From Toxorhynchites rutilus septentrionalis (taxonomy: Eukaryota; Arthropoda; Insecta; Diptera; Culicidae), in the NCBI RefSeq assembly GCF_029784135.1, contig NC_073745.1:43686021-43750020 (forward strand): a stretch of 64,000 nucleotides of DNA, written 5' to 3'. Shown here piece after piece: positions 57,900 to 64,000 of this stretch. Each line of letters opens with the position of its first letter. Position 1 is the first letter of the stretch. The notes beneath the pieces were generated by a model that saw nothing but the letters and a program-made list of their open reading frames with translations, was not told the DNA's origin and ran no database searches. The position numbers and the translations under genes are program-made.

Positions 57900-59205
57900 A
57901 AGGGTGTATCACATCAAATTGCATCACGGAAAAAACGCTGTAGAAATTTAATTTTTAGGAATTATATATTCAGCTTTCGCTTATAATCAGATAAGAGTGT
58001 ATAGATCACGTTGGCCATGCTTCACTGTCAATTTTTCGTAAATTTGGAAAAATGTCGTCGAACGAAAAAGAGCGTCGTGAATTAATCCTGCGCACTCATT
58101 TCGAGAATCCGGAGTTGTCACATCGGGACATCGGTAAGATGCTGGGAATCGTCTAATCCACGGTCAGCAGAGTACTAAAACGATACTTCGAGAACCTAAC
58201 CATCGACCGGAAGGTGAAGAACGGCAAAAATGGATGCTCCGTCAGTGAAAAAGATCACAAGCGCGTAGTTAAGCAGTTTAGACGTGATCCGAGAAGTTCG
58301 GTCCGGGATGTCGCCAATAAGCTGAATTTGTCAAGTTCATTCGTCCAGCGGACCAAGCAGCGGGAGGGCCTGCGTACATACATGGTTCAGAAGGCTCCTA
58401 ACCGCGACGAAAGGCAAAACATGGTGGGGAAGACGCGAGCCCGGAAGCTGTACACCGAAATGCTGATGAAGCCGCATTGCCTGATAATGGACGACGAAAC
58501 CTACGTCAAAGCGGACTTTCGTCAGCTGCCGGGCCTGTTGTTCTTCTCCGCAGAGGACAAATTCAGCGTTCCGGAGGAGATTCGCAAGCAGAAACTATCC
58601 AAGTTTGCCAAAAAGTACATGGTGTGGCAAGCGATCTGATCTTGCGGAAAGCGGAGTGCCCCCTTCGTGATGACCGGCACGGTAAACGGGCAGGTTTACC
58701 TTAAGGAGTGCCTACAGAAGCGCTTACTACCACTATTGAAGCAGCACAAGGGCCCGACCATCTTCTGGCCGGATCTCGCTTCGTGCCACTATTCAAAGGA
58801 CGTGTTGGAGTGGTACGAAGCCAACGGGGTCACCTTCGTGCCAAAGGTAATGAACCCGCCCAACGCGCCGGAGCTTCGCCCAATAGAGAAATATTGGGCG
58901 ATTATGAAGCAGGCCCTCCGGAAGAACCCAAAAGTTGTCAAATCGGAGGCGGACTTTAAGAGAAAATGGATTTCTGTTCAAAAAAAACTACAACCTGACG
59001 TTATACAGAACCTTATGGACGGGGTAAAGAGGAAAGTGCGAGCATACGGGCTTGGGCTCGAAGTATGAATAAAAAGAAAATGCCAAAAGTTGTTTAATAG
59101 TTTTTATTTTACTGTCTAAAATTTTCAAAAGGAGCGGTCTACAGCGTTTTCGCGCGAATTTCTACAGCGTTTTTTCCGTTATGCAATTTGATGTGACACA
59201 CCCTT
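57900..59205 (+). mobile_element. DD37E (ITmD37E-type) element, copy C
   Basis: The left end AAGGGTGTATCACATC has one change from the others. The right end is intact. TA lies at 57898-57899 and 59206-59207, within the TACACCC element. The segment before the right TIR differs from copies A, B and D ('ctacagcgttttcgcg' inserted). The length is 1306 bases. Confidence 0.93.
58052..59068 (+). pseudogene. DD37E transposase, copy C (two stops, no frameshift)
   Basis: 339 codons run in one frame from ATG 58052 to the stop at 59066-59068. They are broken by TAA at 58154-58156 (CAA in the others) and TGA at 58637-58639 (TGC in A and D, TGA also in B). VMDDETY is changed to IMDDETY. FWPDLASCHYS and RPIEKYWA are intact, so the 37-residue spacing holds. 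The codon run through 58799-58816 keeps GAG TGG, unlike B and D. Confidence 0.92.
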
Positions 59206-59406
59206 TATGTGGTAATGTAATGCGTGGTTATTTGCAATGTATCTCTTGTTTCGCTCGCTCGTATTAATCTTATATTGCTGTACCACAATGTTATACAGAT
59301 GCTTACCAGTATTTGTGAGCCATGACATTTTATGTTATTTTAGGCTTGTTCAATGTAATAAATCGGAATGACAAAACATGAGTTAAAAATCTATTTTGGG
59401 TGTAGA

Positions 59407-59845
59407 GACTTGAATCAATTCCACTGACGATTCGCTACATGGCCTTTGAATGGCAAAATTAGCGCCGAGTGGAAATTCGTAATCCCTTTTCACAGATTTT
59501 TACGTTATTTATCATTATCAAGTTATAATCACATACAATGCTATAGTTTATAGAATAAAATATGATTTTTCCCTTAATAGCATTTTTCAAAAATTTAGAT
59601 GAATGTAGTATTTCAACCGATATTCTTACCTCAGTTCCTCAGATAGTAAAACCCACATTAGTAGGAGAACTAAAACAGGAAAAAATCGGAAAGATAATAA
59701 CAGATACAGGCGGTTTTTGGAAAATTGTAATTTTGCGCTCAAAAAACGTTCAAAACTTGACGTTTACATATTAAAAATACAGAAGATCAATTGTCTTGCT
59801 TTCTAGTAAACTCAATTGAAAAAAAAAGCCTAAAATATATATACA
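59407..59845. other. Unassigned AT-rich sequence
   Basis: Nothing supported beyond short chance frames. Confidence 0.4.
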
Positions 59846-60690
59846 TGTCGGACTCGATTATATGTGATTCGATTATATACAATTTTGGACTCGATTATAT
59901 ACAGTTTGGAAAAAAAATATTTTTTTATATTTCAAATATGGCTTATTTCAAGAAGAAATGTAACCTTTCAGCGTTAAGGTGAAGTTTATGTGTCTATTAC
60001 ATGTACAGTGGGGTAAAAATCGTGATTTTTGAAGATTTTGCTTGAATTTTCACCGGGAATTGTTTATATCGAAATTGCTGCCAAATTAAGAAAGATAGAA
60101 GTTGGGCGTCAAAGAACAAATCGTAGAGCGGTTAAATAACTTCAATTTAATTGATAGAAACAATCGAGTTTGATATAAATTTTTAGGATAAAATTAATAA
60201 TAACACATTGAAAATTATTAAGTTTTAAGTTTTTCATTTCCAAATTGTTATTAAAATCCACTAATTAAGTTATTCCACTGCTATATCCTGTACAAAATTT
60301 TCTCATCTTTCAACTGAAGTACTTTTCAATGTAGAGCCAGTTTGAGGCAACAGAGTCCGAAACAAAAATGAAGTTCTATAACTGTCATTGTTGATATTCG
60401 AACATATGCGTAGGAGGATTTTTTTCATCAAATATAATCGTCTATCACCTCCTGAGGAATCTGAATAAATTTATTTTTTTCATTTGAGAAAAGTGTTTTC
60501 TGACTTTAAGTCAAGTCAAGTGACTTTAAATCAAATCCCTTTTTTATTTTGAAAAATCGAAAAATGCATGCAAAAAAAATAAAAAAACTTTTTGACTCGA
60601 TTATTCATATACAGAATTCGACTATATACAGTGAAAAGAAATCTAGAACTGTATATCCGAATCCGCGCTGTATATCCGAATTTTACAATA
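59846..60690. mobile_element. Possible pogo-like non-autonomous element
   Basis: 'gtcggactcgattatatg', 'gattcgattatatac' and 'gactcgattatatacag' are repeated at 59848-59910. Related 'gactcgattattcatatacag' and 'attcgactatatacag' lie at 60595-60631, with 'ctgtatatccgaat' inverted echoes at 60645-60680. The first motif resembles the isolated end at 9895-9988. A clean TIR pair and target duplication could not be shown. Confidence 0.4.
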
Positions 60691-61642
60691 AGGATAACAG
60701 TGCACTGTAAAGGAGATTACTCACTTAAAGTGCCTTTTTTCGGTAGCCTCCACCAGTGCGCATAACCCGGAGTTTGCCGCATAGATAAAATATAGTTTAA
60801 CTTTTATATTTTTGTGTGTGATTTCACCTATTTCAGCTTGCATGAGCATTTTTCCTGTGAAGTGCTGTTTCCTGAATCAGTTAGTTGGTGCTTTTTCCGG
60901 TTCATGCATTTCATTTGGGCCTCGCCAGGAAGGAATATGAAGAGGAAATAGGAAACAGATGCTGCTGGCGTTAGTTCGAAAAGTTTGCTCCTTTTTTCGG
61001 CAAATGCTGTCCGGAGTCGCCTGGTATTTTTTTTGCTGATTGCTTCGGAAGGAATCGGAGGAATCGATTTGAATGAATTATCTTCTTCTCTTCTCAGTGA
61101 AATTCCGAAATTAATTTGAATATATCCGGAATTAATGTGCATTTTAATCATCATCAGAAATGTTTCCGTTTTAATTCGGAATCCTCGTTTGAACTGTGGA
61201 CCCTATGTTCTCTGCGGTCGAGCAACATTCCCGATGATGGGATGTGGTTAGTTTCATGCTTGTGCTAACTAATTTCACTGATGGAATAAATTTGCGTCCA
61301 CAGAGCCACTCTCGATTTATCAGTAAATCATCCTTCACTCCCAATCAATCAAATCCTCATACGCCTTGTTGCTTTTAGATAAATTACATCAAAAATTTAG
61401 ATTAGATTTGTGCCGCAAGACCTCGTCGGCGCCGACTTCGGCTATCTCTGTTGGCAGCATGCATGTGTCGAACCAAACTTTGCCGTCGTCATCACCGTCA
61501 TCATCGTCGTCGTTGAGCTGTCAGCAAGTAGTCAGCAGTCTTAAATCAAATAAAGCCCAACAATTTTGCTCTCGAAGCTGCACAAATAGATTGCATACAC
61601 CTCGAGACGAGAAGCCGGGGTTGCAACTACGGTTGAATCATT
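60691..61642. other. Unassigned sequence
   Basis: A TCATCG/TCGTCG run lies at 61485-61520. No family motif or element end is supported. Confidence 0.4.
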
Positions 61643-61653
61643 CCGATCACTCT
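61643..61653. repeat. SINE copy 2 target-site duplication, 3' side
   Basis: CCGATCACTCT equals 63226-63236 and directly abuts the TTC repeat (GAA tail on the minus strand). Confidence 0.85.
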
Positions 61654-61719
61654 TCTTCTTCTTCTTCTTCAATGGCACTAACGTTCCTAGAGGAACTTCG
61701 CCGTCTCAACGTAGTATTA

Positions 61720-63011
61720 AAGGGTGTGTCACATCAAATTGCATCACGGAAAAAACGCTGTAGAAATTCGCCCAGTAGACCGATCCTTTTGAAAATTTTA
61801 GACAGTAAAATAAAAACTATTAAACAACTTTTGTCATTTTCTTTTAATTCATACTTCGAGCCCGTATGCTCGCACCTTCCTCTTTACCCCGTCCATAAGG
61901 TTCTGTACAACGTCAGGTTGTAGTTTTTTTTGAACAGAAATCCATTTTCTCTTGAAGTCCGCCTCCGATATGACAACTTTTGGGTTCTTCCGGAGGGCCT
62001 GCTTCATAATCGCCCAATATTTCTCTATTGGGCGAAGCTCCGGCGCGTTGGGCGGGTTCATTTCCTTTGGCACGAAGGTGACCCCGTTGGCTTCGTACTA
62101 CTTCAACACGTCCTTTGAATAGTGGCACGAAGCGAGATCCGGCCAGAAGATGGTCGGGCCCTCGTGCTGCTTCAATAGTGGTAGTAAGCGCTTCTGTAGG
62201 CACTCCTTAAGGTAAACCTGCCCGTTTACCGTGCCGGTCATCACGAAGGGGGCGCTCCGCTTTCCGCAAGAGCAGATCGCTTGCCACACCATGTACTTTT
62301 TGGCAAACTTGGATAGTTTCTGCTTGCGAATCTCCTCCGAAACGCTGAATTTGTCCTCTGCGGAGAAGAACAACAGGCCCGGCAGCTGACGAAAGTCCGC
62401 TTTGACGTAGGTTTCGTCGTCCATTACCAGGCAATGCGGCTTCGTCAGCATTTCGGTGTACAGCTTCCGGGCTCGCGTCTTCCCCACCATGTTTTGCCTT
62501 TCGTCGCGGTTAGGAGCCTTCTGAACCTTGTATGTACGCAGGCCCTCCCGCTGCTTGGTCCGCTGGACGAATGAACTTGACAAATTCAGCTTATTGGCGA
62601 CATCCCGGACCGAACTTCTCGGATCACGTCTAAACTGCTTAACTACGCGCTTGTGATCTTTTTCACTGACGGAGCATCCATTTTTGCCGTTCTTCACCTT
62701 CCGGTTGATGGTTAGGTTCTCGAAGTATCGTTTTAGTACTCTGCTGACCGTGGATTGGACGATTCCCAGCATCTTACCGATGTCCCGATGTGACAACTCC
62801 GGATTCTCGAAATGAGTGCACAGGATTAATTCACGACGCTCTTTTTCGTTCGACGACATTTTTCCAAATTTACGAAAAATTAACAGTGAAGCATGGCCAA
62901 CGTGATCTATACACTCTTATCTGATTATAAGCGAAAGCTGAAGATATAATTCCTAAAAATAAAATTTCTACAGCGTTTTTTCCGTGATGCAATTTGATGT
63001 GACACACCCTT
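61720..63011 (-). mobile_element. DD37E (ITmD37E-type) element, copy D
   Basis: AAGGGTGTGTCACATC ends are inverted, with TA at 61718-61719 and 63012-63013. The length is 1292 bases. The target is the SINE interior, so the insertion site before entry is known. Confidence 0.94.
61849..62859 (-). pseudogene. DD37E transposase, copy D, one nonsense codon
   Basis: 337 codons run in a single frame from ATG 62859 to the stop at 61851-61849. The only break is TAG at 62100-62098 (TGG in A and C), next to AAG in place of GAG, a pair of changes shared with copy B. Helix-turn-helix regions (HRDIGKMLGIVQSTVSRVLK, SVRDVANKLNLSSSF), VMDDETYVKAD, FWPDLASCHYS and RPIEKYWA are all present. The C-terminus lacks two residues (YGLEV rather than YGLGLEV). 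The protein would have been a nuclear cut-and-paste transposase using TA targets. Confidence 0.93.
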
Positions 63012-63225
63012 TACTTGCGTCATTTTTATTAGTACTTAGTTGAGATTTCTATGCCAAATAACACGCCTTGAATGCATTCTGAGTGGCAAGCTCTAGAATA
63101 CGCGTGATCACAGTGCAAGTCGGAGGAAATTTCTTTGACGAAAAATTCCCCCGACCAGAACGGGAATCGAACCCGAACACCCGGCATGTTAGTTATGACG
63201 CTAACCACTCGGCCACGGGAGCACA

Positions 63226-63236
63226 CCGATCACTCT
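63226..63236. repeat. SINE copy 2 target-site duplication, 5' side
   Basis: CCGATCACTCT equals 61643-61653. Confidence 0.85.
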
Positions 63237-64000
63237 GCTGAGCACAAATTTGATCGGTTCGCCACTGGAGTGCAGAAATCAGTTTGCCATATTCGGTCCA
63301 CAACTTGATTTGTAATTTAAATTTGAAATTCCAGGCGGAAAAAAGCGAAACTCCCTTTTTCATCGCCTCTCCACAGCCCCAAACCTGGAAGTCACGAGAG
63401 AGATATGAACCAAAGTTATGGCTGCAAAGTAAAGGCAAACACAATGTTGCACACCCGATTCGAAAATCGAGTTCGTGGATAGCGATGTTATGTGTGGTGT
63501 GAGAAGGGGTCTATAAATCCGTACCCCGAAAAACCCGCCACCCTGGTAGTTTTAAACTGTATATACATTCGATATGGTTTATGCTCATAGCCAATGTTTT
63601 GCGTGTGCTGGTAAATGTATACAACACTGTATCTGATCTGTTCGCATTCTCGCCAAGCGAAGCATCGGCAAAAGCATCGGTTTGCTTCCAGCGATACGAT
63701 GCACAACTTTGCAACAATGTTGCTTACTGAACAAATATGGGAATCCAATTTATTACTTCCAATAGTGGGACACTCCAATCTCTGCTACTCCGATGCCCCG
63801 GACGCCCACCTCGGTGCTCGCCAAGATGACCTGTCAAGTGTTGTGTGCCTTCGTGTGCTCGAGCATTGCATTGAATAGTTGCGAATCATATTATTCCATA
63901 CGTTGACGATACTGATGATATATACTTTTTGCTGAAATAAATGATCTTGCGAATAAATAGGTAATTTGTGCACATCTTGTTTGGGACGCAAGGGTAACCA
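63237..64000. other. Unassigned sequence at window end
   Basis: Frames of 68-96 codons occur on both strands but overlap each other and lack family motifs. Confidence 0.4.

Larger units (their letters stand above)
57305..59405. mobile_element. 'TACACCC' TIR element, copy 2, with two insertions
   Basis: Its first bases TACACC (57305-57310) are cut off by a hAT-type MITE and resume at 57503. The left body matches copy 1 (4692) and copy 3 (7525). DD37E copy C is inserted at a TA (57898-57899). The right body resumes at 59208 and ends TTTTGGGTGTA (59405). The tRNA-like core, read on the minus strand, has box A TAGCGTGGTCGT (57755-57744) and box B GGTTCGATCCC (57713-57703). Confidence 0.65.
61654..63225 (-). 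mobile_element. tRNA-derived SINE, copy 2, split by DD37E copy D
   Basis: The 5' head (63225 down to 63014) has box A TGGCCGAGTGG (63215-63205) and box B GGTTCGATTCC (63173-63163), then 'ttgcactgtgatcacgcgta' and 'attcaaggcgtgtta', as in the copy at 25242. At 'gcaagTA' the sequence is interrupted by DD37E copy D. It resumes at 61719 with 'TAatactacgttgagacggc' and 'ggaacgttagtgccatt', ending in a GAA tail. The joined halves follow copy 1 through the break, and CCGATCACTCT flanks the whole. Confidence 0.9.

Noticed and set aside
61366..61923. A 185-codon open frame on the plus strand
   Set aside because: It runs from unassigned DNA through the SINE tail into the DD37E terminal repeat, so it crosses two element boundaries and is not one gene.
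1..64000. CRISPR array, bacterial operons, rRNA or true tRNA genes
   Set aside because: No spaced direct repeats of CRISPR type, no operon-like gene packing and no rRNA segments. The tRNA-like sequences are SINE or TIR-element parts.

Overview
The window looks like intergenic or intronic DNA from a mosquito genome, most likely Aedes or another culicine. It is AT-rich with no operon-like gene density. The repeats are those typical of culicines: four copies of a DD37E (ITmD37E-type) Tc1/mariner element, tRNA-derived SINEs with GAA-type tails, an RT plus RNase H LINE, DD41D and DD34D mariner relatives, Helitrons and many TA-flanked MITEs. I see no intact host protein-coding gene. Everything assigned to a family is transposon-derived or a pseudogene. 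Family names come from motif recognition by eye; no database search was run.

Layout. 0-10 kb: a SINE-like unit, a short Helitron (1305-1706), a decayed coding-like patch (2732-3218), a TIR element split by a mariner (4692-6423), a partial sister of that TIR element (7525-7745), and two inverted blocks of one dispersed repeat (7745-8245 and 9085-9860). 10-14 kb: a pogo/Tigger remnant and a 2.7 kb 5'-truncated LINE with a 14 bp target-site duplication and a long open RT-RNase H frame, then a MITE. 16.7-18.6 kb: a DD41D element whose transposase is broken by one stop codon, beside three satellite-like units. 21-31 kb: a decayed Tc3-like element, a Helitron Rep relic, a SINE with clear target-site duplication, a Ty3/Gypsy RT scrap, a perfect 81 bp inverted repeat, an L2/CR1-like LINE and a pogo-like MITE. 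37-42 kb: DD37E copy A, a histone remnant (H4 piece joined to an H1-like tail, followed by a histone-type 3' stem-loop on the minus strand), a second copy of the histone 3' flank, and a LINE 3' end. 44-48 kb: two Helitron-like elements head to tail, one carrying a 140-147 bp tandem array and a hAT fragment. 50-64 kb: DD37E copies B, C and D, a deleted DD41D element, five MITEs, and a SINE split by copy D.

How they relate. The nesting gives an insertion order. The SINE (61654-63225) was there before DD37E copy D entered it at a TA. The 'TACACCC' TIR elements predate the mariner (copy 1) and both DD37E copy C and a hAT-type MITE (copy 2). The four DD37E copies carry premature stops in an all-four-combinations pattern, which points to recombination, gene conversion or a repeated mutation. 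No transposase in the window looks able to work as it stands. The closest are DD37E copy D and the DD41D element at 16.8-18.1 kb, each with one nonsense codon.
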